A stretch of 64,000 nt of DNA, from NCBI RefSeq assembly GCF_020329485.1, contig NZ_JAGKJI010000024.1, positions 62,001-126,000 on the forward strand, given 5' to 3'. Origin of the DNA: Bradyrhizobium cenepequi. Its GTDB lineage: Bacteria; Pseudomonadota; Alphaproteobacteria; Rhizobiales; Xanthobacteraceae. The position numbers and the translations under genes are program-made. The notes below the pieces were generated by a model. That model was not told where the DNA came from. It was given only the letters and a program-made list of their open reading frames with translations, and did not search any database. This document shows, piece by piece, positions 54,545 through 63,900 of this stretch (within the stretch, counting starts at the first letter, position 1; each line of letters begins with the position of its first letter).

Positions 54545-54915
54545 CTCGCGACCCCGTCATCTTCGTTTGCGGTTGATCCGCAATTCGCACGTGACTATCA
54601 GCGGTCAATAAAACGCGAGTGTTTGCCTTGAAGTTAAATCGTCGAAAATTCGCGGAAAATGCGCGCTGAAATCCGCGGGCGTCTGGATTCGGTGTAAATT
54701 TTCGATTGATGCTCCGCGCCGCGGCAACATGTCGTTGCCCGTCTTGTCCACCATTTCGAAACCATAAGATCATCGATCGCGGAAACCTAACGTTCACCAT
54801 CCGCGCCAAATGCGCCGGTTGTGATGTGCAAAAGCTGCGCGAACGCACAGAGACTGGCGGCCAGGCGCTGTGCCTTAGCGTTCGCTTAAGTTCACTCTGA
54901 CACGGTGAGTCCAAG
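54545..54915. other. Intergenic region with a possible small zinc-ribbon-like reading frame
   Basis: 370 bp between divergent genes. A plus-strand frame (54706-54900, 64 aa) contains CRCPSC and, about 25 residues later, KCAGC, a spacing that a zinc ribbon would have. It has no clear ribosome-binding site and a Ser/Arg-rich tail, so it is not called as a gene. It would end 16 bases before the kinase start. Confidence 0.35.
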
Positions 54916-56787
54916 ATGAAGGGGGCGTTCCGACGCGTCTTTGACGCAGGATCGGAAAGCGCGAGAGCCGTGAGTGTTTTGAATATTATCCGCGATTGTC
55001 TCGATGCCCTGCTGCATCCGTCGGCGAGATATGACGCGTTGACGCGGGCGCGGCATCGCGCCTTCATGGCGCCGCGCCTGCTCGGCAGCCTGGCCGCGTT
55101 CGCCGCGTTTCCAGTTTTTCTCGCGCTGCGCGGCGCGCCCACCGCGATCGAGGTCGCGGCTTTCGCCTGGCTGATCGCGCCGATCCTGTTGTCCTGGTTC
55201 CTGTCGCGCACAGGCCGTTACGAAGGCGCGCATGTGCTGTCGTCACTGGCGCTTGCCGGCTTCGTCATGATTGTGGCGGCGGCCACTGGCGGGATCACAT
55301 CCTTCGCCGCCGTCTGGCTCATCGTCGTTCCGATCGAGGCTGCGCTATCGGCGTCGCGCCGCGTGGTGGCATTCGCCTTTGCGCTTGCGATGTCGTGCGC
55401 GGCGGCCTTGATCGTGCTCGGCCATTTCCATTTGCTGCCACCGTCAAATCTCAGCATGCCGTTGCAGGAGGCGTTGATCGGGTTCGGCGTCGTTTCAGCG
55501 ACGCTCTATGCCGCCGGCCTTGCCTTCGGCGCCGAGTCGCTCGCGCGCACCAGCGTGGCGCTGCTCTATCGCGAGGAAGAACGCTATCGTCTGTTGGCGC
55601 ACAATATGAGCGATGTGTTGTCGCGCCATAGCCGCAACGGGGCGGTGCAATTCATCTCGCCGGCGGCGGAAGCGATGCTCGGCGCGCCGGCGCCGCGGCT
55701 GCTGGGGCATGGCCTATTCGATCGCGTCCATGTCGCCGATCGTCCGGCCTATCTCACCGCGCTGTCGGATGCAGCGCGGGGCGGCGAGGGGGGCAGTGTC
55801 GAATTCCGGCTGCGGCGGGAGGCGCCGCGCGGTTTGCCGCAGTCGGCGGATTTCATCTGGGTCGAGATGCGCTGCCGGCCGCTCGACCAGGCCGGAGGCG
55901 AAGGCGAGGTCGTCGCCGTGATCCGCGACGTGACCGATCGCAAGATGCAGCAGGAGGCGCTGGAGCAGGCGCGCAACGCTGCCGAGCAGGCGGACGCGTC
56001 GAAGACGCGGTTCCTCGCCACCATGAGCCACGAATTGCGCACGCCGCTGAATGCGATCATCGGCTTCTCCGAGATGATTGCTCAGGAAGATGTGCTGATG
56101 CTCGATGCAGCGCGCCGCAAGGAGTATGCGCAGCTCATCCGTGATTCCGGCCAACATCTGCTGTCGGTGGTGAACGGCATCCTCGATATGTCCAAGATGG
56201 AAACGGGCACTTTCGAAATTGCGCCAGAACCGTTCGCGCCGCGCCCGGCGCTGCTCAACTGCTGCAATCTGCTGGCGCTGAAAGCGCGGGAGAGCGGCGT
56301 CGACTTGATCACGCGCGCGCCGGAGGATCTGCCGATGATGAACGGCGATCCGCGCGCCTTCAAGCAGATCACGCTCAACCTGGTATCCAACGCCATCAAA
56401 TTCACCGAGCGCGGCGGCAGCGTCACGGTGTCGGCGGCGGTCGAGGGATCGCGGCTGGTGCTGCGCGTCACTGATACCGGTGTCGGCATCGATGCCGACG
56501 ACCTCAAGCGGATCGGCAATCCTTTCTTCCAGGCCGGCAAGACCTATCAGCGTCGCCATGAAGGCACCGGACTTGGACTGTCGATCGTGAAGGGCCTGGT
56601 CAGCTTGCACCAGGGCGAGATGAGTGTAGAGAGCAAGCTTGGCGAAGGCACTACCGTGGCCGTGACGCTGCCGCTCTCGTTTGTGCCGCCGGCGGTGCAG
56701 GAGCCTTCCGGCAAGATCGCGACGCTGAAGCCCGCCTTGCGATCCGGATTACAGGAACAAGCCCAGCAGGTGAAGAAGAGTGCCTAG
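54916..56787 (+). CDS. PAS-domain sensor histidine kinase (PleC/DivJ-like layout)
   Basis: 623 aa. Six hydrophobic segments within residues about 50-205 form a membrane module. A PAS domain follows at about 220-345 (EERYRLLAHNMSDVLSRHSR, FISPAAEAMLGAPAPRLLGH). The HisKA block is FLATMSHELRTPLNAIIGFS with phospho-acceptor His near 372. The ATPase has DTGVGIDADD near 520 and GTGLGLSIVKGL near 550. The layout resembles the DivJ/PleC cell-cycle kinases of alphaproteobacteria, but no response regulator is adjacent. Its last eight bases overlap the GTG start of a peptidoglycan-binding protein gene. Confidence 0.9.
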   Translation: MKGAFRRVFDAGSESARAVSVLNIIRDCLDALLHPSARYDALTRARHRAFMAPRLLGSLAAFAAFPVFLALRGAPTAIEVAAFAWLIAPILLSWFLSRTGRYEGAHVLSSLALAGFVMIVAAATGGITSFAAVWLIVVPIEAALSASRRVVAFAFALAMSCAAALIVLGHFHLLPPSNLSMPLQEALIGFGVVSATLYAAGLAFGAESLARTSVALLYREEERYRLLAHNMSDVLSRHSRNGAVQFISPAAEAMLGAPAPRLLGHGLFDRVHVADRPAYLTALSDAARGGEGGSVEFRLRREAPRGLPQSADFIWVEMRCRPLDQAGGEGEVVAVIRDVTDRKMQQEALEQARNAAEQADASKTRFLATMSHELRTPLNAIIGFSEMIAQEDVLMLDAARRKEYAQLIRDSGQHLLSVVNGILDMSKMETGTFEIAPEPFAPRPALLNCCNLLALKARESGVDLITRAPEDLPMMNGDPRAFKQITLNLVSNAIKFTERGGSVTVSAAVEGSRLVLRVTDTGVGIDADDLKRIGNPFFQAGKTYQRRHEGTGLGLSIVKGLVSLHQGEMSVESKLGEGTTVAVTLPLSFVPPAVQEPSGKIATLKPALRSGLQEQAQQVKKSA

Positions 56788-57505
56788 AAAAGTTGCCGAT
56801 GATGATGAGATGCCGCGCCGCCGCCGTCGCGGCGCGCAGGCGGTCGCGATCGAAGCCGAGGAAGAGCGCGGCCTCCTGATGCGCGTGCTGCTGCATAGTC
56901 CAAAGGACACGGTCGCCGGCGTGCTCGCGGCCGGCACCGTCATTGCCATCATCACCAACGCGTTGTTCCTGCAGGCCGGCCGCCATCCATCGCCGATGTT
57001 CGGCTCGGTCGTGACGTTGCCGCCGCCAGCGCCTGCCGTCACGAGCCCGCTGCCGCGTCCGCGACCGGTCGAGGCTGCGCGTCCCGTTGAGTCACAGGCT
57101 GTGGAAGCGAAGCCGGCCGAACCCGCGAAGCCTTCCGAATCCAGGGTGGAACCGAGGCCATCCGATTCCAAAACCTCTGATTCGAGGACTTCCGACCCGA
57201 TGACCAATCTCGTCGTGAAGTCGACTTCAGCTCCACCGGCTCCAGCAAACGTCGTGCGACCGCCTGCGCCGATTCCCTCGCGCGGCGAGACCACCCAGAG
57301 TGCGGCATCGAAGCGCATCGCGGCGGTCCAGCGCGCGCTCACCGAATATGGCTACGGCCAACTCAAGCCGACTGGCACCATTGGTTCCGACACGCAGGCC
57401 GCGATCGCCAAATTCGAGCGCGACCGCAAGCTGCCGGTGACCGGCCAGATGTCGGACCGGGTCGTGCGCGAACTCTCGGCGATGATCGGACACCCGGTCG
57501 AATAG
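56780..57505 (+). CDS. Membrane-anchored peptidoglycan-binding domain protein
   Basis: 241 aa, GTG start at 56780 overlapping the kinase stop by eight bases. Basic N-terminus (PRRRRRGAQ), one transmembrane helix near 42-66 (VAGVLAAGTVIAIITNALFL), a long Pro/Glu/Ser linker (about 75-165) and a C-terminal PG_binding_1 domain (about 175-238: RIAAVQRALTEYGYGQLKPT, then TIGSDTQAAIAKFERDRKLP). A type II membrane protein reaching the cell wall. Overlap with the kinase suggests a joint role, perhaps coupling wall state to signalling; this is inference. Confidence 0.85.
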   Translation: MPRKVADDDEMPRRRRRGAQAVAIEAEEERGLLMRVLLHSPKDTVAGVLAAGTVIAIITNALFLQAGRHPSPMFGSVVTLPPPAPAVTSPLPRPRPVEAARPVESQAVEAKPAEPAKPSESRVEPRPSDSKTSDSRTSDPMTNLVVKSTSAPPAPANVVRPPAPIPSRGETTQSAASKRIAAVQRALTEYGYGQLKPTGTIGSDTQAAIAKFERDRKLPVTGQMSDRVVRELSAMIGHPVE

Positions 57506-57542
57506 GGTAGCGTCGCGCCAAGCGCTGACCTATCGTTGTCCA

Positions 57543-57887
57543 ATGCGATTGAAATCAAGCATCTGGGTATCCGCATACCTGCGGCGCTGCCAGAAAGAAG
57601 GCGTTTTTGGCGCTGTGCGCCGGCGTGGCGCGGAGGAGGCGGGGGCGGTGTTCGTGAAAGTGGCGCTGCTTGACGGCAACGCCATGCTTTACACGCCCGC
57701 GCCGCAGACGGCCTATGAAGACAGCCGGCCATTCGACCGCATCTTCGTGCCCATGACGAAAGAGCCGGTACCGGAGCACTCGGTGGAGCAACGGCTTGCC
57801 AAGGAAATCCGCTTCGATCCCGATGCCTGGGTCGTCGAGACCGAGGACAAGGCTGGGCGGCACTTTCTAGACCTGGCGAAGGGTTAG
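57543..57887 (+). CDS. DUF1491 family protein
   Basis: 114 aa cytoplasmic protein. Begins MRLKSSIWVSAYLRRCQKEG, AGAVFVKVALLDGNAMLYTP, and ends RFDPDAWVVETEDKAGRHFL, the DUF1491 pattern conserved among alphaproteobacteria. Function unknown. It starts 37 bases after the preceding stop and probably belongs to the kinase operon. Its stop overlaps the convergent DUF2336 stop by four bases. Confidence 0.87.
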   Translation: MRLKSSIWVSAYLRRCQKEGVFGAVRRRGAEEAGAVFVKVALLDGNAMLYTPAPQTAYEDSRPFDRIFVPMTKEPVPEHSVEQRLAKEIRFDPDAWVVETEDKAGRHFLDLAKG

Positions 57888-58855
57888 CGTCCGGAGCTCT
57901 GCGAGCGGATCGCGGGCGCATTACCCGGCTGAACGGCGGGGCGCCTCTCACCGGATGTGGTGCGTGCACGATGGCGCTCGTCATCGTAGAGCGAAGGGCG
58001 ATATTTGGCACGCGCGACCGCCATGGTCGAGCCTCGCCATGCCGCCAGCATGATGAGCGCGGTGCGTTCGCTCAGACGATCGTACATTCGCGACAGACGG
58101 AACACGTAGTGCACCGATGAACCCAGTGCCGGATTGAGGAACATCAGCACCCGCTGGAACACCGGGCTCGGCATGTTCAGCGCTCTCGCTGCGCAGGCCA
58201 GCGGCTCGCCGCCGGGATCATTCACCACCTGCTCGGCGATGCGCGATGGCAGGATCAGGGCCTCGCCAACTTCGCGCGCGAAATTCTCGATGTCTTCGGC
58301 GAAGGCCGCCATTTCCAGGATCTCGATGGCGCGCGCGGCGCGTGCTGCAGGAATCCGCGCTGACGCCTTCAGTGGGGTCTGCACGATGTTCTGCAGAATC
58401 TGGACCCGCTCGCTGCCCGTCGCGGCAAAGAATATGTCGGTGATCTCCGCGGCATCGTTGGGCCGCATCGCGAGACTCGATGCCATCCGAAGCTGCGCCT
58501 CGGTCGGGGGTTTGAGCGATGGTGGCGGGGAGGGCGCCGCCGGGATCTGAGCGGCAACCGGCACCGGCTGGTCCGGGTCGGTGCGCCGCAGGCGGAGCTT
58601 GCCGAGCAACTCCTCCGGCGTCGCCTGATAGACGGCGAGCCGCGCCCGCACCGCCGCGCGGGTCGCATCGTCGACCTGGTCGATCAGGCGCGAGGCCAGT
58701 TCGACGAATTGCCGCTCTTCATCGGCGGAGTGAGCCTTGGCTTGCACATAGAGGTCGGTGAGCACGCGCAGCAGCGTCGGACGGATGTCGACGCCCTCGC
58801 GGCGGGACAAGGTCATCAGCCCATCGAGGCCTGGAATGACTGGAGCTGCGCTCAT
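57884..58855 (-). CDS. DUF2336 domain-containing protein
   Basis: 323 aa, predicted all-helical and cytoplasmic. The N-terminal block (SRREGVDIRPTLLRVLTDLY, EERQFVELASRLIDQVD) and the central repeat region (ARAIEILEMAAFAEDIENFA, ILPSRIAEQVVND) mark the DUF2336 family. The tail is Arg/Gly-rich and disordered. Only weak similarity to the other member at 26451-27557. Family function unknown. ATG at 58855. Confidence 0.83.
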   Translation of the reverse strand: MSAAPVIPGLDGLMTLSRREGVDIRPTLLRVLTDLYVQAKAHSADEERQFVELASRLIDQVDDATRAAVRARLAVYQATPEELLGKLRLRRTDPDQPVPVAAQIPAAPSPPPSLKPPTEAQLRMASSLAMRPNDAAEITDIFFAATGSERVQILQNIVQTPLKASARIPAARAARAIEILEMAAFAEDIENFAREVGEALILPSRIAEQVVNDPGGEPLACAARALNMPSPVFQRVLMFLNPALGSSVHYVFRLSRMYDRLSERTALIMLAAWRGSTMAVARAKYRPSLYDDERHRARTTSGERRPAVQPGNAPAIRSQSSGR

Positions 58856-59123
58856 GGGAAGGCGTACGCGACTTTCAAAATGCGCAAAACGTTCTGACGC
58901 CAGCCTATGTCGTGCGGCTTTAAGGGGCGGTTAAGGAAAACGGGCCGTGAAGGTATCCGCTAAAATGTGAACTATCTGACGGAAGCGATCTGACGAATAA
59001 GGCACACTCGCCACATCCGTAACCGACCGGCCGTCCCGATTAAGAGCTCATTAACCACGTGCGGTTCTTAATCCGGACGTCGCCTGGCAAATCATCGCCG
59101 TGCGGCAGGCAGAGAGAACAGAA

Positions 59124-59324
59124 ATGGGCACCATCATTGAGTTTCCGGCGGATGCGGCTTCGCGGCGGCCGGGCGCAGTCGTGGGTGGCGCTGCAAGCGA
59201 TGGCATGGGGACTGTTCTGATCCTTCCCGTTATCCGGATTGAGCGCGTGACCGACGAGACCGATGGCGGGCGCGGGCCGGCAGAAGGTACAGCGCCTCGT
59301 CGCCGTCGCCGTCGGCGCACCTGA
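59124..59324 (+). CDS. Small conserved hypothetical protein with Arg-rich tail
   Basis: 66 aa. Begins MGTIIEFPADAASRR, has a hydrophobic middle (MGTVLILPVIRIERV) and ends in a run of arginines (PRRRRRRRT). I recall similar short proteins in Bradyrhizobium at this locus but cannot check. ATG at 59124 follows AGAGAGAACAGAA. It precedes the lipoprotein gene by 16 bases, so cotranslation is plausible. The 268 bp upstream (58856-59123) hold no gene. Confidence 0.6.
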   Translation: MGTIIEFPADAASRRPGAVVGGAASDGMGTVLILPVIRIERVTDETDGGRGPAEGTAPRRRRRRRT

Positions 59325-59340
59325 CCATTGGACGTTTGAA

Positions 59341-60120
59341 ATGCGCGAGGCGCGTCTTCCGAGCCGGAGCACCGGAAGCCGGCGCTCACGCCCGGTGTTT
59401 ACACTGCTGCTGATCGGCGCGGCGCTCGGCGGCTGCAGCGGTGGCGATTTCGGCCGCACGCGTGCCGACTTCCGCAACGACGACATGCACCGCTGGCTCG
59501 GCGCTGAAGCGACCGGCAGCATCGGCATGAGGCCCTCGCAATTCCAGCTTACCGAGAACGAGCGCCAGCTCCGCGACCTCGCCTATCCCCTGATCGAGCC
59601 GCCGCATTCGCGGCCGGCCTGGAAGAGCGTGTTCGGCGACTATCAGCCGCTGCCCTCGCCATGGCGCCAGAAGGTGGTATTCGACCGCACCGCTTACGGA
59701 CGCGCGCTGATCGACGAGCCGCACCGCGCACACACCTCGCGCTATATGCAACTGATCGACGACGTGCGCGACGACATCGCGCGGTTCGAGCCGTTCTTTG
59801 CGACGGCCTGGCGCGTCATCGAGCTTGACCGCAAGCGCAACGCCAGCCTCGGCATGGTGTCGGATCTGTCGCCGCACGAGCGGGCGGACGCGATTGCCCG
59901 GATGGAAGAGAACACGTTGATCGTGCAGTGGGTCCAGCAATGCCTGGAGCGGCGGATCTCGTCCTATCGCTGGGCGCTGGAGCGATTGGTGATCCAGGCG
60001 CCCGACAATGTCGCGGCCGATGCCGACCGTCTGATCGGCGAGCTCGCCGCGCTGACTGCCAATCCGCCCGTCGCCGCTCAGCCGCCGGTCATCGGGCACG
60101 CCACCGTCGTGAAGGGCTAG
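59341..60120 (+). CDS. Predicted lipoprotein of unknown function
   Basis: 259 aa. Signal with lipobox LLLIGAALGGC near residue 31, so probably lipid-anchored. The mature part is helical and charged (RQLRDLAYPLIEPPHSRPAW, QLIDDVRDDIARFEPFFATA, VQQCLERRISSYRWALERLV) with no recognised domain. The ATG at 59341 puts the lipobox at the usual distance; the longer frame from 59263 overlaps the small gene before it. Convergent with the DUF1254 gene, overlapping by four bases. Confidence 0.78.
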   Translation: MREARLPSRSTGSRRSRPVFTLLLIGAALGGCSGGDFGRTRADFRNDDMHRWLGAEATGSIGMRPSQFQLTENERQLRDLAYPLIEPPHSRPAWKSVFGDYQPLPSPWRQKVVFDRTAYGRALIDEPHRAHTSRYMQLIDDVRDDIARFEPFFATAWRVIELDRKRNASLGMVSDLSPHERADAIARMEENTLIVQWVQQCLERRISSYRWALERLVIQAPDNVAADADRLIGELAALTANPPVAAQPPVIGHATVVKG

Positions 60121-60737
60121 CGCCTGCCGGAAGGGCGAGCCGCGGGCGCAGGGGCGGGAAGCGGGATTTCGGCCTGTTTCGGCGCCAGGGGTTCGGTCTG
60201 CACCTTGCAGCTTGCGGCCGCGAGCGAGGCCTGTGCCTGCGGCATCAGGCCGGGCTCCGCCGCCAGCGCCTTCAACAGGATCAGGCCGGTCGCGGTCGGA
60301 GAATCGATGATCAGCCGGTCGGCGGCGGTGATGTCTTCGTCCTCGGGCAGCTCGTTGTGCTGAGCCTCGGTCATCAGATCGAGCTCGATCACCTTCTTGC
60401 CCGCGGAGCGGTCGTTGATGGCGTAATAGGCGAGCTCGTTGCGGGTGTAGAACGACACCGAGGTATAGGACTGGCTCACCGGCACCGTCAGCTTGATCGG
60501 CCCGGTCGAGAGATCGTAGCGGCAGACCGCCATCGCGAATGCTGGGTCCATGAACGGCATCAGCGAATTGCCGGGATCCGCTGATGGCAGCGGTGTGACC
60601 GCATTGAGCTGCGTGATCGGCGCCAGCCGCGAATAAGCGTCCTGGGAGGCAATCCGCGGCAAGGCCAGCACGCTGACGAGATGCACCACGCCGCCCAGCA
60701 GCACGCCTGCGATGATCGTGAAGGCGAGGCGGATCAT
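60117..60737 (-). CDS. Short DUF1254 domain protein
   Basis: 206 aa. N-terminal hydrophobic anchor (FTIIAGVLLGGVVHLVSVLA), then the DUF1254 core (YDLSTGPIKLTVPVSQSYTS, VSFYTRNELAYYAINDRSAG) and a Pro/Ala-rich tail. Partner of the adjacent DUF1214 protein: the two halves are fused in larger envelope proteins elsewhere and here form two genes with a four-base overlap (ATGA). Function unknown. ATG 60737 chosen over TTG 60743. Confidence 0.83.
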   Translation of the reverse strand: MIRLAFTIIAGVLLGGVVHLVSVLALPRIASQDAYSRLAPITQLNAVTPLPSADPGNSLMPFMDPAFAMAVCRYDLSTGPIKLTVPVSQSYTSVSFYTRNELAYYAINDRSAGKKVIELDLMTEAQHNELPEDEDITAADRLIIDSPTATGLILLKALAAEPGLMPQAQASLAAASCKVQTEPLAPKQAEIPLPAPAPAARPSGRR

Positions 60738-61312
60738 GGGCAACCCACCGTCGAGATCGCCGGCATCGGCGCGTCGCGCTGGGTCCGCGTCGCCACCCCG
60801 ACCGGCGTGTCGTACAACCGTAACACCAGCGCGTAGCGCTCGATGCCGCCCGTCGGCAGCCAGTTGCCGGCACGCGAGCGCGAGGCGATTCGGATCTCGA
60901 ACGTACCGTCGGAGGCGCGGATGATTTCCTGACTGGTGAAGCCGTAGCGTTGCAGCGAATTGGCCACCAGATGGCCCTTGCGGTCGAACAGCGTCAGTGT
61001 CCAGAACCGCGCCGGCGGGGTAACACCGCTGACGATGACGTCGCAGCGTCCGTCGAGCGGCTTCTTGTTGTCATCGGTGGTAGCAGTGAAGCCTATGCCG
61101 TCGCCGGTGCCGACCGGCAATTCGCCGGAGCGGGCGATCGTCGCGCGGTTATAGGGGTCGATGTCGGATGTGCCATTCCTCGGCCGCGCGGTCCAGGCGC
61201 CGATCTTGAGCGTGCCGATATTGGTGCCGCGCGTCGCGGCGACGTAAGTCGAGCCGAGGCCGATCCCGGCGGCAAGTATCAGCGCGACCAAGGTAATGAG
61301 GATCAGCCGCAC
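60734..61312 (-). CDS. DUF1214 domain protein
   Basis: 192 aa from a GTG at 61312 with AGGG just upstream. One N-terminal transmembrane helix (LILITLVALILAAGIGLGST), then the DUF1214 core: IGAWTARPRNGTSDIDPYNR, the central GRCDVIVSGVTPPARFWTLT, and NWLPTGGIERYALVLRLYDT. Upstream member of a two-gene unit with DUF1254. The longer frame to 61486 is Arg-rich and overlaps the penicillin-binding protein gene antisense-like, so it was rejected. Confidence 0.83.
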   Translation of the reverse strand: MRLILITLVALILAAGIGLGSTYVAATRGTNIGTLKIGAWTARPRNGTSDIDPYNRATIARSGELPVGTGDGIGFTATTDDNKKPLDGRCDVIVSGVTPPARFWTLTLFDRKGHLVANSLQRYGFTSQEIIRASDGTFEIRIASRSRAGNWLPTGGIERYALVLRLYDTPVGVATRTQRDAPMPAISTVGCP

Positions 61313-61337
61313 GGCCCTAACAGCTCCGAAGCTGGCA

Positions 61338-63608
61338 TCAGTTCTTGCGCGGCGTCGGCGCCGCCACCTGATCGCCGGCCGCCGCGACGTAATTCTCGGG
61401 GAAAGCCAGCGCGCTCGACGACGACTTATCCGGTTTCGCCGGCGCGTTGGACGACGTCTTGCCCAAGGTCTTGGCTGCCTCGTCAAGCATCTTCTCGACC
61501 CGCACCAGGATATCGGCGCCGCGCTTGGTCAGCACGGGCGGTGGTCCGGGCTTGGTCTCGAGCACCTTGGGCGCGGCGTTCGCCTGCGCCGCCGGCTCCT
61601 TCGGCAGCTTCTGGCCCATGCCGACGCCGGGAATTTCCCGGACCTCGACGCCCTGATGCGCGGCGACCATGATGTCGTGCCAGGTCTGCGCCGGCAGCGA
61701 GCCTCCGGTCATGCGGTTGGTCGGCGAGTAGTCGTCGTTGCCGTACCAGACCGCGCAGGTGAAGTTGCCGGTGTAACCGACGAACCAGGCGTCACGATAG
61801 GCGTTCGTGGTGCCGGTCTTGCCGGCGGTCGGAATACCGTCGAGCGCGGCGCGGCGCGCGGTGCCTTCGCTCACCACGTGGCTCATCATCCCCGCCATAT
61901 CGGCGGCAACGGAGGCCGGGATCGCCTGCTTGGGCTGCGGCCCGTCGCGGTCCCAGCGCCACACCAGGTCGCCGGCGCCGGTGCGGACTTCCAGCACCGT
62001 ATGCGGCGTGACGGAGCGGCCCCTGTTCGGGAACGTCGCGTAGGCGACCGCATGCTCGAGCACGGTGACTTCGTCGGAGCCGATCGGCAGCGAGGGCGTG
62101 TCCGGCAGCGGCGCCTTGAGGCCGAAACGGCGCGCCACTTCGACGATCTTGGCGCGGCCGGCCTTCGGGCCTTCCTTGCCGCCGAGCGCGATCGAGAGTT
62201 TCACCGGCACCACGTTGATCGAGCGCGTGATCGCCTGCGTCAGTGTCACCGAACCGGAATAGGAGTGCCCATAGTTCTGCGGGCACCAGTTGCCGATGCA
62301 CACGGGCCCGTCGACGATCTTCGAATTCGGTGTGAACCCGTTCAGGAGCGCGGTCGTATAGACGTAGGGCTTGAACGACGAGCCGGGCTGCCGGTACGCG
62401 TCGGTGGCGCGGTTGAATTGGCTGGCGCCGTAGTCGCGGCCGCCGACCATCGCGCGCACACCGCCGTCGAGATCGGAGACCACGGTCGCGGCTTGCGTTG
62501 CGTGGTAATCGCGGCCGAACTGGCGGAGCTGGTTCTCGATCGCTTCCTCTGCGGAGCGCTGCACGTTCATGTCGATGGCGGTGCGGACCACGAAGACGCG
62601 CTCGGTATAGGATTTCGGGAAGGTGTCGACCAGCCTGCGCATCTCTTCGAACGCCCAGTCGAGATAGTAGTTCGGCGAATTCTCGTCGCGCCGGTCGACA
62701 GCAACCGCAGGATTGCGGCGGGCGCCGAACACCTGGCCCTCGGTCATGAAGCCGGCATCGACGAGGTTGTCGAGCACGACGTTGGCGCGGGCGCGCGCCG
62801 CCGGCAGGTTGATATGCGGCGCGTATTTGGTCGGTGCCTTGAACAAGCCGGCGAGCATCGCGGCTTCCGCAAGGTTCACGTCGCGCGCCGACTTGTTGAA
62901 GTAGAAATGCGCCGCGCCGTCGACGCCGAAAGTGCCGCCGCCCATATAGGCGCGATCGAGATAAAGCTTCAGGATCTCGTTCTTGGTAAGGCGGTGCTCG
63001 AGCCAGATCGCCAGGAACGCTTCCTTGATCTTGCGCTCGATCGTGCGCTCGTTGTTCAGGAACAGGTTCTTGGCGAGCTGCTGCGTGATCGAAGAGCCGC
63101 CCTGGCGCACGCCGCCGGCCTGCGCATTGGTGATGAGCGCGCGTGCGGTGCCGGCGATGTCGATGCCGAAATGATCGTAGAAGCGGCGGTCCTCGGTGGC
63201 GAGGGTGGCCTTGATCAGGACGTCGGGAAAGTCCTCCAGCGGGATCGAGTCGTTATGCTTGATGCCGCGGCTGCCGATCGGATTGCCGTAACGGTCGAGG
63301 AAGGTCACCGCGAGATCGGACTTCTTCAGCCAGTCGTCATCGGCGGTTTCGCGGAATGCCGGGACCGCGAGCGCCAGCAGCACGATCATGCCGCCGAGCC
63401 CCATGGTGGCGGCCTCCGACAGCGGCTCGATGAACACCCAGCGCTTCCAGCGGCCGACATAGAAGCGGTCCATGAAGGTAGAATAGCGCTCATAAAGTTC
63501 GCGCAAGCCACGGCCGGAGGAGAACAGCGTGGAATCGATCCGCGCATCCAGATCCAGAAAGAAATTCCGGAGCTTGGTCTTCCACTGCGGTGATAGGATC
63601 TGGCGCAC
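61338..63608 (-). CDS. Penicillin-binding protein 1A (bifunctional class A PBP)
   Basis: 756 aa, GTG start at 63608. One transmembrane helix near residues 68-85. The glycosyltransferase GT51 domain contains ATEDRRFYDHFGIDIAG (catalytic Glu near 138) and RQGGSSITQQLAKNLFL. The transpeptidase carries PGSSFKPYVY (SxxK, about 410), RSINVVPV (SxN, about 463) and TAGKTGTTN (KTG, about 595). Makes and cross-links peptidoglycan in the periplasm. A Lys/Ser/Pro-rich disordered tail follows the last domain. Located 25 bases upstream of the DUF1214 gene on the same strand, so readthrough is possible. Confidence 0.93.
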   Translation of the reverse strand: MRQILSPQWKTKLRNFFLDLDARIDSTLFSSGRGLRELYERYSTFMDRFYVGRWKRWVFIEPLSEAATMGLGGMIVLLALAVPAFRETADDDWLKKSDLAVTFLDRYGNPIGSRGIKHNDSIPLEDFPDVLIKATLATEDRRFYDHFGIDIAGTARALITNAQAGGVRQGGSSITQQLAKNLFLNNERTIERKIKEAFLAIWLEHRLTKNEILKLYLDRAYMGGGTFGVDGAAHFYFNKSARDVNLAEAAMLAGLFKAPTKYAPHINLPAARARANVVLDNLVDAGFMTEGQVFGARRNPAVAVDRRDENSPNYYLDWAFEEMRRLVDTFPKSYTERVFVVRTAIDMNVQRSAEEAIENQLRQFGRDYHATQAATVVSDLDGGVRAMVGGRDYGASQFNRATDAYRQPGSSFKPYVYTTALLNGFTPNSKIVDGPVCIGNWCPQNYGHSYSGSVTLTQAITRSINVVPVKLSIALGGKEGPKAGRAKIVEVARRFGLKAPLPDTPSLPIGSDEVTVLEHAVAYATFPNRGRSVTPHTVLEVRTGAGDLVWRWDRDGPQPKQAIPASVAADMAGMMSHVVSEGTARRAALDGIPTAGKTGTTNAYRDAWFVGYTGNFTCAVWYGNDDYSPTNRMTGGSLPAQTWHDIMVAAHQGVEVREIPGVGMGQKLPKEPAAQANAAPKVLETKPGPPPVLTKRGADILVRVEKMLDEAAKTLGKTSSNAPAKPDKSSSSALAFPENYVAAAGDQVAAPTPRKN

Positions 63609-63900
63609 CGGGGCCCTTGCTCGGTTAGAAAGCGCTCACATGCTCGTCGACTTGGACGTCGGTCGAGCGTCTTGGTTCCAGGTTGCGGCAAACCCAAGGC
63701 GCTGTTCGCGCCACTTGGGGGACTCGGCTATCGTTTCTATCTGAGCGGAAACTATAAACCAATGGTGTTGCTTGCGATTTTAATGTCAGGTTGAACCCGT
63801 TTGTGAATTCATTGGCGATCCGTAGATGGCCGGCTTGCATGGTGGCCGCCGCAGCCCCTAGATGGACTGCAAGCCGACTTAAACCAAATTCTCGATTTCC
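63609..63900. other. Divergent intergenic region, no gene seen
   Basis: 290 bp between the starts of the penicillin-binding protein (-) and the YcgN-like gene (+). No gene, repeat or clear operator was recognised. Confidence 0.4.

Noticed and set aside
61296-63593. 765-aa plus-strand frame opposite PBP1A
   Set aside because: Antisense shadow of a gene with full GT51 and transpeptidase motifs; no ribosome-binding site or family features.
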